Source: Sphingobacterium sp. UBA7855
Lineage (GTDB): Bacteria; Bacteroidota; Bacteroidia; Sphingobacteriales; Sphingobacteriaceae
Length of the DNA stretch: 64,000 bases
Assembly (NCBI GenBank): GCA_002500745.1
Contig: DLST01000018.1
Coordinates: 467,227-531,226 of the forward strand
Direction of reading: 5' to 3'
Position numbers and translations under genes: made by a program. Below, one piece after another: positions 55,106-63,568 of this stretch (position 1 is the stretch's first letter; every line of letters starts with the position of its first letter). The notes under the pieces are model-generated. The model ran no database searches, was not told the DNA's origin, and saw only the letters and a program-made list of their open reading frames with translations.

Positions 55106-56749
55106 TTAACGAATCGGCTCAAAGAATTTTTTAGTCTTGTTATAGGCGATTACACCAATTATACCGATCATCAGCCATAAAAAGTCGACGACAAAAATAT
55201 CCCGCTGTCCATTGCGGAAGGTATCCCAGATCCAGTTACCACTCATAAAACCGTTGACAAGTGGAATAAAAAATGCCAATATGCTTCCAACCAGTAAGGT
55301 TTCGCGATTGGTTCTGCGTATGCTTCTCCGGATAATGTAATACAGTGAAAATAGGAGCCAGCTGTAGAAATAAACGCGGTAAATAAAATCCTGATTGACT
55401 TCTGGGCTCAATTTAATAGCAATGAAAGTCAATGCAGTGACAGGTAACATCGTCAGACATATTGCCGTGAAAATATTGGCCGCCCAGAAATTGAATTTTC
55501 GTTTTCGTGGAATTACGTTGTTTTTGTCACGCGCTACCAACCAGATCAGTATACCGGAGATAATAACGAGACAGCCCATAGCTCCTAAAATAAAGTACAC
55601 CGTCTTTAGCGGGTAGCCTCCATAATCGCCATAATGCAGCCGATATATAATGCTACGGACCCCGTCTGCATAGGTAGCTTGGCTTACAGGGGATTTTTCG
55701 GTAACAATTGTATTATCGGCAACTCGCACGGATAATATACCCGAACCAGCAAAACTTTTATTGAAATGCGGCTCAAGCTCCATGGCAACATGCATATTGG
55801 AATCTGCGTAATTTTTGATCGTGATGCGCTGAAAATCGGATTCTGGCCATTTATATTTTGCCAGATCCAAAAATGGAGCGATCTTAACATGTGCCTCAAG
55901 GGGCTTATAGGTATATGGGAAATTTGTATCCGCACTAACACCTATATCTTGATACATTTTTTGTTGATCACCGTCATAAAGTAGCTTACTAAGTGGTAAA
56001 GCCAATACCGAATTGATAATCAAAAAGGTTCCGGTCACGGCAAAGATAAATTGGAATGGGAAACCGATAACACCCAATGCCGTATGCATATCGGTCCATA
56101 CTGTTTTCCATTTGCTGAAAGGCCTGAATACAAAGAAGTTTGATACAATCTTATCCCAATGTAACAATAACCCAGTGATAAGAGCAAATAGAAAAATAAA
56201 AGCGGTTATGCCTGCAATAAGATAACCAAATGGTGCTATGCCTACCCTAATCGGTACTTGATTGAGCTGGGCCAAGAAATGTAAACGGAATAAAAACTCT
56301 CCCATATCGTAATTCTGCACATAATCACCATATTTTTTGTTGGCGAAATTGTAGGTAAAGTTTTTCGAATCATCCTCTCCTCCTCTTCTTCGGCTATTTT
56401 TCTTTGCAGCTTTTTGTTCAGGCGTTATCTTGGCTAAATTTTCTTTGTTTATGATTGTGTCGTTAGATGCACTGAGTGCCACATAAGCTGCGGTGCCTTC
56501 GCGGTGCATATAAAAGGTGACATCACGTCCGTGTAAATTGGTCTGCCCCTTGATTGAATCTAGCAATCGGTCAAAGTTTTGATGATCTTCACGGTAGGTT
56601 TTATAGGATGTATTATTCTGCCAGGCAGCAATTTCATGTCTAAAAAATGCAAATGAACCCGCAAAGAATATCACATAGAGGATAGCACAAATGGTAATGC
56701 CACTGATCGTATGTGTATTGAAGTAAATATTATAATTTCGGTTATTCAT
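55106..56749 (-). CDS. PepSY-associated transmembrane protein
   Basis: 547 residues with an N-terminal helix (HTISGITICAILYVIFFAGSFAFF), a long periplasmic part, a second helix pair (IAGITAFIFLFALITGLLLHWDKIVSNFFVFRP with TDMHTALGVIGFPFQFIFAVTG) and four more C-terminal helices. The short W-T-D-x-H-x-x-x-G block is typical of PepSY-TM (iron-regulated) proteins, which in many bacteria help reduce or handle iron released from siderophores. It is the last gene of the uptake operon, 6 bp after the small membrane protein gene. Confidence 0.9.
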   Translation of the reverse strand: MNNRNYNIYFNTHTISGITICAILYVIFFAGSFAFFRHEIAAWQNNTSYKTYREDHQNFDRLLDSIKGQTNLHGRDVTFYMHREGTAAYVALSASNDTIINKENLAKITPEQKAAKKNSRRRGGEDDSKNFTYNFANKKYGDYVQNYDMGEFLFRLHFLAQLNQVPIRVGIAPFGYLIAGITAFIFLFALITGLLLHWDKIVSNFFVFRPFSKWKTVWTDMHTALGVIGFPFQFIFAVTGTFLIINSVLALPLSKLLYDGDQQKMYQDIGVSADTNFPYTYKPLEAHVKIAPFLDLAKYKWPESDFQRITIKNYADSNMHVAMELEPHFNKSFAGSGILSVRVADNTIVTEKSPVSQATYADGVRSIIYRLHYGDYGGYPLKTVYFILGAMGCLVIISGILIWLVARDKNNVIPRKRKFNFWAANIFTAICLTMLPVTALTFIAIKLSPEVNQDFIYRVYFYSWLLFSLYYIIRRSIRRTNRETLLVGSILAFFIPLVNGFMSGNWIWDTFRNGQRDIFVVDFLWLMIGIIGVIAYNKTKKFFEPIR

Positions 56750-56755
56750 GACGAA

Positions 56756-57034
56756 TTACATTTTAAAGAAATAAGGCAAAGAGAAAATTGCTGCCAAAAG
56801 CAAGTATATCCCCCATATCTTCCATCCGTTCTTAGCAAGGAAGGCCAATAAAAGCAATATTGCCCATAATAGATAACCGGTGAGACACGCTGTAGCAACA
56901 ACATCTTTTTTCTCAAAAATATGTGTGACTAAGACATGAAATGAGAGCATCACAACATAACCACCGACAAAACCGGCTGTAATTTTCAGGAACCGTTGAA
57001 AGGGTGTACTGAGATATTTTTTATTGGCAGGCAT
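56756..57034 (-). CDS. Small membrane protein of the iron operon
   Basis: 92 residues with three predicted helices (FVGGYVVMLSFHVLVTHIF, TGYLLWAILLLLAFLA, GIYLLLAAIFSLPYFF). The GGY in helix 1 and the long hydrophobic/aromatic stretches recall the DUF3649 type of small proteins that accompany siderophore receptors and PepSY proteins in proteobacteria, but I can only claim similar architecture. It lies 10 bp after the next upstream gene and 6 bp before the PepSY gene. Confidence 0.7.
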   Translation of the reverse strand: MPANKKYLSTPFQRFLKITAGFVGGYVVMLSFHVLVTHIFEKKDVVATACLTGYLLWAILLLLAFLAKNGWKIWGIYLLLAAIFSLPYFFKM

Positions 57035-57044
57035 ATTTTATCGG

Positions 57045-57377
57045 TTAGGAAATTAACAATTCAACACAAAGGCTAAACAAATAGAGGCCCAATATCGGAT
57101 ACAATTTAAAATAGCGGTAAGGATTCAAAAAAACCACGAGACTCATCATGCACATGAAGTAAGCAAAAAAAGCAAAAAAGCCCGCTCCGAAACCTTGCAG
57201 ATAAAGCACGACGGCAAATGGAATGAGTAGCAGTAATATGCTTAAAATGCGCACAAACTTCGTTTGTGCGCACATTCTTTCTAGCCAAGGTGGTCTAGGC
57301 CCGAACTTCACTTTTTTACTTGAACTGTAAAAAATATATTTTCCACAAAGTATCACGATAAGCAATGTACTATACAT
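57045..57377 (-). CDS. Small membrane protein of the iron operon
   Basis: 110 residues with a first helix (LLIVILCGKYIFY), a basic loop (SSSKKVKFGPRPPWLER), then three helices. The layout helix, basic loop, helices resembles the DUF3325 type found beside siderophore receptors, which is an inference from layout and neighbours. It starts 29 bp after the receptor stop and belongs to the same operon. Confidence 0.7.
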   Translation of the reverse strand: MYSTLLIVILCGKYIFYSSSKKVKFGPRPPWLERMCAQTKFVRILSILLLLIPFAVVLYLQGFGAGFFAFFAYFMCMMSLVVFLNPYRYFKLYPILGLYLFSLCVELLIS

Positions 57378-57406
57378 CAGTTTTATATTTTAGCTAGATC
57401 GTTTGT

Positions 57407-59833
57407 TTAAAACTTATAGGTAACTCCCATACGGAAATTACGTCGCGCTTCTACGATATAGGTATAATAGCTCACACTTTCTGCTATTTTAGCATTTTTT
57501 GCTGTGATAGAGCCTGCTGTAAGTAGCTTTCTTTTGTCCAACAAGTTATTAACCATTACAGAGATACTATATCTGCCTTTTTGGTAACTAATACCACCAT
57601 CAGTTCGCAAATAATTCTTGAAATTACTTTCTTTTGTGGTTCCGATAGCACGATCAAACATTCCTTGAACGCTACCGACAAAGCCGATACCTTTCAACGG
57701 ACCCTGCTGCAAACGATAGGATACCCAAGTGTTGGCAGTATGTTTTGCAGTATTTGGCGTAATATCACCAATCTTCTCTTCTCTTGAATCTTTTGATATT
57801 TTAGAGTCCGTCAACGCATAGTTGGCATTCACATTTAATCCGGGTAGCACTTCGCCAGTTACATCAAACTCGATACCTTTCGATGTTGTCTCACCTAAAG
57901 CTATTTTAAAGAAACTATTTGTACTTCCTGGTATTGGATGATCAAAATCATCAGCTAGTGCATTTTTTCTTTTTATCTGATAGGCACTTAAAGTCGATAT
58001 CCACTTTCCACCTCCCCATTCTTTTTTCACACCAGCTTCAAGATCGTTCCCACGAACCGGCTTGAAAGGATTTCCTTCCCAATCAGAACCAGCCTGAGGA
58101 ACAAAAGATTGATCAAATAACCCATAAACACTTGTCGATTTGTCAATAGAATAACTCAACCCGACACGTGGAGAAAATGCCTTATCATTTTGGTCTGGTA
58201 TTACCTGCGTGCCCACTGTTTTTCCCAGCGTTTCTGCCACAGTATAACGCAATCCTAAAGAAAGACGTAACTTTTCATTTAAAAAAGCCATCTCATCATG
58301 TGCGTAGAAAGACATATAGCTAGTTAAATTCACATAGTTGGAACCTCCGGCGCGCACCTTGATATTCTTTGATCGGTCAACAACAGGAAAAACTGTTCCC
58401 GGAATGTTATATTGTGGATTATAGACGTTCAAAGGTGTACCTGGAATTTCAGCGAGTAAAGTTCCAAAATCGCCCCAAAACTTCTTATTTCCATAATCCG
58501 CTCCGACCAATATTCGGTGACGAACACTACCGGTATATTCTTCTCCATTTAAAGAAACCTGACCGAAGCGATTTTCTCCATGCTCGTCCGCAATACTGTA
58601 ATAACGAGGCATGTCACCATTCGCTGTCATGTAATTCAACCAAGTACTTGTCGCTTTCATATCAAAATTGAAATAGGCCATCTGCGCATGTAATTTCCAG
58701 CGATCGTTCAACTTTCGATCTAAATAAACATATGCACTGTGGTCCTTAAGCTTACCTGGTTCCATGGAAGGGTCACCATAGAAAAAATCATTGGAAATAT
58801 CTGGATCAGCAAATCCCTTAGGCGAAAAAGTATAATTACCATTTGCCAGATAAGTGGATCCCTGATAGGTGTATTCAAATGTTAAACTCGTCAAAGAATC
58901 GACCTTATAAGTCACAACTGGTGCCACAACAACACGATTGTTGTAGTTGTATTTTGTAAAATAATCCTTTTGCTGCGCAGCCATATTTAAACGGTATAAC
59001 AACTTGCCATCTTTCCGTAATTTACCATCAAAATCAACCGCGGCGCGATAGGTACTAAAACTTCCCACATTAAATGTCGCCGATCCCTTAGTATTTCCTG
59101 TTGGTTTCTTGGTAACTACATTATAGAAACCTCCTGGTTCGCCATTCGCTAGCATAAAACCTGCTGGTCCTTTTACAAACTCGATTCGTTCGATCATGCT
59201 CGCATCTTCGGCAGTTGGGCCCCATGATGCCTCGATATTCATACCGTTACGAAATGCTGGAATCTTAGATCCGCGCATGCGAATGTTAGCGTACTGGTTG
59301 TCCCAGTGACCTTGGCGTGTAGCTCCGCTTATATTACGGGTGATACCATCGACAATGTCAAATACTTGCTGATCGGCCATTAAATCGGATGAAATAACCT
59401 GTATATTCTGCGGCAACTCCAAGATTGGTGTTTTAAGACGCAAAGACCCCGATATACTATCGAATTTATAGTGTTCATAGTATTTACCATAGACCGTTAC
59501 CTCATCTATAGACTCGAACTGATCCTTCATCCTAATTTGCCCCAACTGTATATGCTCATCATCCAATACAACTTGCATGGTCTGCTTGCTATAACCGATC
59601 GCTTTAACCTCCAAATGGTAGGTCTTCGAAGCAAGCTTATCGAAGATAAAGTGTCCCTTACTGTCCGTACTTGTCGTGACACCAGTATTCGTCAATTTTA
59701 CGGTCGCTCCGGAAATGGGCTCAGATTTTTCATTGATAAGAAATCCTTCAATAACTTTGTTCGTCTGTGCCTGCGCAACAGAGAAAACCGAACTTATCAA
59801 AGGAATGGCTAAAAAGGATAAAGTTTTATTCAT
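57407..59833 (-). CDS. TonB-dependent siderophore receptor
   Basis: 808 residues: signal peptide (about 1-22, VAQAQ), a carboxypeptidase-regulatory-like domain (about 25-105), then a plug with LPQNIQVISSDLMADQQVFDIVDGIT, IRMRGSKIPAFRNGMNIE and ERIEFVKGPAGFMLANGEPGGFYNVVTKKP, all characteristic of FhuA/FhuE-type receptors for ferric siderophores, and a 22-strand barrel ending FRMGVTYKF. No FecR or ECF sigma gene is nearby and the signalling domain is missing, so it is not a surface-signalling receptor. It forms an operon with the DUF4198 gene before it (a hairpin at 59875-59917 lies in the gap) and the membrane proteins after it. Confidence 0.93.
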   Translation of the reverse strand: MNKTLSFLAIPLISSVFSVAQAQTNKVIEGFLINEKSEPISGATVKLTNTGVTTSTDSKGHFIFDKLASKTYHLEVKAIGYSKQTMQVVLDDEHIQLGQIRMKDQFESIDEVTVYGKYYEHYKFDSISGSLRLKTPILELPQNIQVISSDLMADQQVFDIVDGITRNISGATRQGHWDNQYANIRMRGSKIPAFRNGMNIEASWGPTAEDASMIERIEFVKGPAGFMLANGEPGGFYNVVTKKPTGNTKGSATFNVGSFSTYRAAVDFDGKLRKDGKLLYRLNMAAQQKDYFTKYNYNNRVVVAPVVTYKVDSLTSLTFEYTYQGSTYLANGNYTFSPKGFADPDISNDFFYGDPSMEPGKLKDHSAYVYLDRKLNDRWKLHAQMAYFNFDMKATSTWLNYMTANGDMPRYYSIADEHGENRFGQVSLNGEEYTGSVRHRILVGADYGNKKFWGDFGTLLAEIPGTPLNVYNPQYNIPGTVFPVVDRSKNIKVRAGGSNYVNLTSYMSFYAHDEMAFLNEKLRLSLGLRYTVAETLGKTVGTQVIPDQNDKAFSPRVGLSYSIDKSTSVYGLFDQSFVPQAGSDWEGNPFKPVRGNDLEAGVKKEWGGGKWISTLSAYQIKRKNALADDFDHPIPGSTNSFFKIALGETTSKGIEFDVTGEVLPGLNVNANYALTDSKISKDSREEKIGDITPNTAKHTANTWVSYRLQQGPLKGIGFVGSVQGMFDRAIGTTKESNFKNYLRTDGGISYQKGRYSISVMVNNLLDKRKLLTAGSITAKNAKIAESVSYYTYIVEARRNFRMGVTYKF

Positions 59834-59874
59834 GAATGTAGTATGGTAGATGTTTTTTTAGATCTTCTTTTTTC

Positions 59875-59917
59875 AAAAGGATCCATTACTGTTTCGATGT
59901 TTCAAATGGATCCTTTT
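59875..59917 (-). terminator. Hairpin between DUF4198 and receptor genes
   Basis: AAAAGGATCCATT (59875-59887) and AATGGATCCTTTT (59905-59917) form a 13-bp stem with a 17-base loop. It follows the DUF4198 stop on the minus strand and may lower read-through into the receptor gene. Confidence 0.7.
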
Positions 59918-59946
59918 TAATTATTCAGCATATTTCGGGTCTGCAG

Positions 59947-60663
59947 CTATTTTACAGTAATAAAAGTCGTACTACCCTGCCATGCAGACGCATAGGGTTT
60001 CCCTGCATGTTCACCCGCCACCTCAGCAAATGTACTTGCTTCCAAAACATAAGGTCCTGACCAGAGGGCATCAAATGTTAGCAGTCCATTCTCATCGGCA
60101 ACAAACTCTTTCCCCCAACCTGTCGCAGAAAAAACGGATACTTTGGCTTGAGGCACAACTTTGCCATTACTGGTGATCTTTGCTTGTAAGCTTTGACCTT
60201 TTCTTAAGTTATTCGCTTTTAACAGCTCAATCTGCAATGGATTTTTTACGACGCTATAATCAAGTACTGTCGGCTTTCCAACGATAACCGGTACAAGCGA
60301 AGAAAATTCATATTTCGTTTTACCACCCAAATCTTTAGGTGCCTTGACAATGGATAGAAAATAGGTTCCGGTTACGTCAGGTTGAAATGAACCGCTAAAA
60401 TGATCACCTTTGTTTGTCAGCTGAAGCGTAACGGATTCCTTTCCCGGAGCATGCAATTGGAGCGAAAAATCTTTCACGTCGGAATACCATTTGTCGACCT
60501 GATCTCTTTCGTTTGTTGCAAATTCACCATAATATACTTTTACTTCATGGGCTTGATTGATTATCCCATAAGAAGATGCTTCAATCCAGAGTGCGTGTGC
60601 ATAACCATTATTACTACACAGCAGTACCGCTAAAAAGGTAAAGAATGAAATTAAAATTTTCAT
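59947..60663 (-). CDS. DUF4198-family exported protein of the iron operon
   Basis: 238 residues, signal peptide 1-22 (NNGYAHA). The mature start HALWIEAS is the DUF4198 hallmark, followed by beta-rich Ig-like segments (VTGTYFLSIVKAPKDLG, VSVFSATGWGKEFVADENGLLTFDALWSGPYVLEAS). DUF4198 proteins are periplasmic metal- or siderophore-related proteins often coded next to TonB receptors; the exact job is unknown. A promoter stands at 60941-60970, leaving a long structured leader. Confidence 0.85.
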   Translation of the reverse strand: MKILISFFTFLAVLLCSNNGYAHALWIEASSYGIINQAHEVKVYYGEFATNERDQVDKWYSDVKDFSLQLHAPGKESVTLQLTNKGDHFSGSFQPDVTGTYFLSIVKAPKDLGGKTKYEFSSLVPVIVGKPTVLDYSVVKNPLQIELLKANNLRKGQSLQAKITSNGKVVPQAKVSVFSATGWGKEFVADENGLLTFDALWSGPYVLEASTFAEVAGEHAGKPYASAWQGSTTFITVK

Positions 60664-60719
60664 AATATGTTGATTGATGTTTAGTTTTTCTTCAACTTAT
60701 TATGGGAGAATTCCAGGTT

Positions 60720-60885
60720 TTGTTGGAGTCCAACAACGAATAAATGATAAAATTCGTTATCTTGTAAATTCTTCCATATCGTATATCGGGAGTAACTGAT
60801 ACAGCGTGCTGTTTCAGTCACCTACATGCAGTTGCCGCTGTATGTAGATTTGTACCATGTAATAGATTGCCGTCTATTGCATGGT
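60720..60885. ncRNA. Block of five inverted repeats, candidate structured leader
   Basis: From left to right: IR1 TTGTTGGA/TCCAACAA (60720-60736); IR2 AACGAAT/ATTCGTT (60735-60758); P1 GTAACTGATACAG/CTGTTTCAGTCAC (60792-60821, 11 of 13 pairs, loop CGTG); P2 CTACATGCAG/CTGTATGTAG (60822-60847, loop TTGCCG); P3 ACCATGTAATAGA/TCTATTGCATGGT (60854-60885, loop TTGCCG). P2 and P3 share the loop and their only irregularity is a G-U pair in plus-strand RNA; P1 pairs better in minus-strand RNA. It lies inside the expected 5' leader of the DUF4198-receptor operon. Confidence 0.55.
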
Positions 60886-60940
60886 ATTTGTTAGCAGTCT
60901 TTTATTATACCGATGTAATTTAGACTGATTAAAAACAGAG

Positions 60941-60970
60941 CAAATATAACAGGAAATCTTTTTAAATCAA
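60941..60970 (-). promoter_or_regulatory. Promoter of the DUF4198-receptor operon
   Basis: On the minus strand TTG (60970-60968), a 19-base spacer and TATATTTG (60948-60941) agree with the Bacteroidota consensus. Start near 60934 gives a leader of about 270 bases, covering the inverted-repeat block. Confidence 0.6.
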
Positions 60971-61041
60971 GTATAATTTTTATTTTACAGTATTTTATCT
61001 TCTTGGGTTAAGAAAAACTGCGGGGCGAATGGAGGTAAAGT

Positions 61042-61854
61042 TTAAGAAGAAAGAGCCGCAGGCATTGAAAACGCAGCTAAATGTTGTTCGAGCACATGTT
61101 TTAGGTCGAACAACTCAGTTTCCTGATACCGCGTTGCGACATGGAGCTTGATATGTTCGCAATGCGGTTCGAACGTTTGCTGTACAAGATCAACCGTATT
61201 GTTTTCACCCGAGAGGTGAGTAAGAATAAGATGTTTAAGACGTTTTGTTTTATGGGCATTAAAAAGTTCAACGGCAACCCGATTTGAAAGATGGCCCCAT
61301 CCACTACTAATCCTATTTTTAAGAAAATAGGAGTATCGGCCTATCCGCAACATATCTTCATCATAATTTGATTCCAGAAGCAATACATCAGAATGCTGGA
61401 TAACATGTTGTACATTTTCACAGGGGCGTCCTATATCGGTCAATATCCCAATATTGTATGTTCCATCCGAAACAAGAAAGCTGCACGGTTCTTTGGCATC
61501 GTGATATTTGGGAATACCATACACTTTGAGCCCTCCTATTTCGACAACTTCATCGTGACTTATGAGATTTACCAAATGAGATGGAAGTTGCAGCCTGGTA
61601 CCCTCATAACTACCTTTAGTGATATAAACCGGTAGATTATACTTTTTAGCGAATACGGATAGCCCCCTTATATGATCAGAATGCTCGTGTGTAATGAAAA
61701 TTGCTTTGATCTGCGTGGGTAAAATACCCAGATTATACATCCGAAGGTGAATATGTTTACTGTTGATACCAGCATCTATCAAAATGGCAGAATCGTCTTT
61801 AGCGACATAATAACAGTTTCCATTACTTCCAGAGGCGATTGCGCAATATTTCAT
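61042..61854 (-). CDS. Metallo-beta-lactamase-fold hydrolase (WalJ/YycJ-like)
   Basis: 270 residues, cytoplasmic. The metal motif THEHSDH is at residues 55-61 (H56, H58, D60, H61), preceded by the N-terminal strand SGSNGNCYYV, which is typical of the YycJ/WalJ subgroup, and followed by LTDIGRP, LLLESNYDEDML (second metal Asp/Glu area) and LTHLSGENN. YycJ-type proteins have been connected with cell-wall homeostasis and DNA metabolism (exonuclease activity); which applies here is open. It has its own promoter at 61892-61923. Confidence 0.88.
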   Translation of the reverse strand: MKYCAIASGSNGNCYYVAKDDSAILIDAGINSKHIHLRMYNLGILPTQIKAIFITHEHSDHIRGLSVFAKKYNLPVYITKGSYEGTRLQLPSHLVNLISHDEVVEIGGLKVYGIPKYHDAKEPCSFLVSDGTYNIGILTDIGRPCENVQHVIQHSDVLLLESNYDEDMLRIGRYSYFLKNRISSGWGHLSNRVAVELFNAHKTKRLKHLILTHLSGENNTVDLVQQTFEPHCEHIKLHVATRYQETELFDLKHVLEQHLAAFSMPAALSS

Positions 61855-61891
61855 TCGTAGACTTTATTTTTAAGAATATATATTATCGCCT

Positions 61892-61923
61892 CAAAGATAC
61901 AAAAAACAAAAAGACTCAGCCAA
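61892..61923 (-). promoter_or_regulatory. Promoter of the WalJ-like gene
   Basis: On the minus strand TTG (61923-61921), 21 bases and TATCTTTG (61899-61892) match the Bacteroidota consensus; start is expected near 61885, about 31 bases before the start codon. Confidence 0.6.
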
Positions 61924-61926
61924 TCA

Positions 61927-63354
61927 TTAACATTCGGGCAAACTCAAAGGAATATTGACAGCAAGTCCGCCATCGGCTGTTTCTTTATATTTAGCGTTCA
62001 TATCAAGAGCCGTCTCCCACATCGTCTTAACCACAGTATCCAAACTAACCTTTGCTTTATCCGGGTTCGATTGTAAAGCCAATTGTGCAGCAGTGATCGC
62101 TTTAATAGCACCCATTGTATTGCGTTCAATACATGGGATCTGAACCAACCCACCGATTGGATCGCATGTCAATCCGAGATGATGCTCCATAGCAATCTCG
62201 GCAGCCATCAGCACCTGTCGCTGCGATCCACCCAGCACTTCGGTCAACGCTCCGGCAGCCATGGCCGAGGAAACGCCGATCTCTGCCTGACAGCCTCCCA
62301 TTGCAGCAGAAATGGTTGCATTTTTTTTAAAAATTGAACCAATTTCAGATGCTGTAAGAATAAACTGTATAATTTTATTTTCACGCATTCCGTCGTGGAA
62401 TGTGATATAATACTGCAATACGGCCGGGATAACACCTGATGCGCCGTTAGTAGGGGCTGTTACCACACGTCCGAAAGATGCGTTTTCTTCATTGACGGCA
62501 AGCGCAAAACAACTTACCCAATCCAGAATATATTGAAAGTTTTGTCCTCCTTCACGAATTGCGCCTACCCAAGACGTATAATCCTGATAGGTACGCCCCT
62601 GCATTAATTTCTTATTTAGCTTAGCCGCTCTTCTTTCGACATTTAGTCCTCCGGGCAATGTCCCTCCTGTATGGCAGCCACGGTAGATACACTCCTGTAT
62701 CGTTTGATAAATAGTTAATACCCCCGCTAGCGTTTCGCTCTCTTCGCGCCATGCACATTCATTTTCAAGGACCAGCTCGGAAATTTTCAATCCAGTTTTC
62801 ATTGTCCAATGTAGGAGTTCCTGCGCAGTATCTACAGGAAATGGAAGGTCTACTTCCGATAAAACACCTTCAGTATCATTTTCTTGCACGACAAAACCAC
62901 CACCTATAGAATAATAGGTTTCACTAATTGCTTTCCCATTGGATAGAAAAGCCTGAAAAGTAACAGCATTCGGATGAAAAGGTAAGCTTTCGGCATATAA
63001 AAAAAGTAAATCTTCCGGGTAGGAAAATGGAATGGTTCGTTCCCCAGCGACTTGGAGTTCACCGCTTGCCTTGATATGGTCCACTTTAGGCGTAACTTGA
63101 TTAACATCAAAGGTGACGGGATCATCTCCGCTCAATCCTAATAGAACAGCAATATCAGTACCATGCCCAGCCCCCGTCTTAGCTAAAGAACCATAAAGCA
63201 AAATTTTAACCTGTTCGATGTCGTTTAATACACCATTTGACTTGAGTACTGCGGTAAATTGCTGCGCTGCACGCCACGGTCCTAAGGTATGTGAACTAGA
63301 GGGTCCTATACCAATCTTAAACATATCAAAAACGGAAATCTGTTCTTTGCTCAT
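61927..63354 (-). CDS. sdaA: L-serine ammonia-lyase (iron-sulfur type)
   Basis: 475 residues, the single-chain form with beta domain (about 5-160; [14 protein letters not shown] near the start) and alpha domain. The enzyme turns L-serine into pyruvate and ammonia with a [4Fe-4S] cluster. The cysteine-containing blocks [34 protein letters not shown] and the [14 protein letters not shown] segment are as in the SdaA family. Its reaction makes 2-aminoacrylate, the compound that RidA (32872-33258) detoxifies. It stands alone, 72 bp before the WalJ-like gene. Confidence 0.96.
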   Translation of the reverse strand: MSKEQISVFDMFKIGIGPSSSHTLGPWRAAQQFTAVLKSNGVLNDIEQVKILLYGSLAKTGAGHGTDIAVLLGLSGDDPVTFDVNQVTPKVDHIKASGELQVAGERTIPFSYPEDLLFLYAESLPFHPNAVTFQAFLSNGKAISETYYSIGGGFVVQENDTEGVLSEVDLPFPVDTAQELLHWTMKTGLKISELVLENECAWREESETLAGVLTIYQTIQECIYRGCHTGGTLPGGLNVERRAAKLNKKLMQGRTYQDYTSWVGAIREGGQNFQYILDWVSCFALAVNEENASFGRVVTAPTNGASGVIPAVLQYYITFHDGMRENKIIQFILTASEIGSIFKKNATISAAMGGCQAEIGVSSAMAAGALTEVLGGSQRQVLMAAEIAMEHHLGLTCDPIGGLVQIPCIERNTMGAIKAITAAQLALQSNPDKAKVSLDTVVKTMWETALDMNAKYKETADGGLAVNIPLSLPEC

Positions 63355-63542
63355 AATTTTTTTATTGCGGTCAGCCGATCAAGTTACTGCTTTATTAAAA
63401 ACCGCATCTAAATTAGTACAAATAAAGTACAATGTTACCTGCAATTGCATTATTATCAATTTGAAAACCAAGCTCACATTCTTTTAGCAAGTATCCAACA
63501 AACATCTTACATTTTTTAGCGAAAAAGTAAGAAATGCTTCCC

Positions 63543-63550
63543 TATCTTTG
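63543..63550 (+). promoter_or_regulatory. -7 box before the second GHL10 gene
   Basis: TATCTTTG (TAnnTTTG) lies 18 bases upstream of the start codon at 63569. The -33 area has only a T-run (63512-63517), so the promoter is partial. Confidence 0.4.
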
Positions 63551-63568
63551 TTGGCTATAATTTATAGG

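Noticed and set aside
60792..60885. Cobalamin or TPP riboswitch
   Set aside because: The conserved cores of these classes are missing, and the block consists of simple hairpins only.
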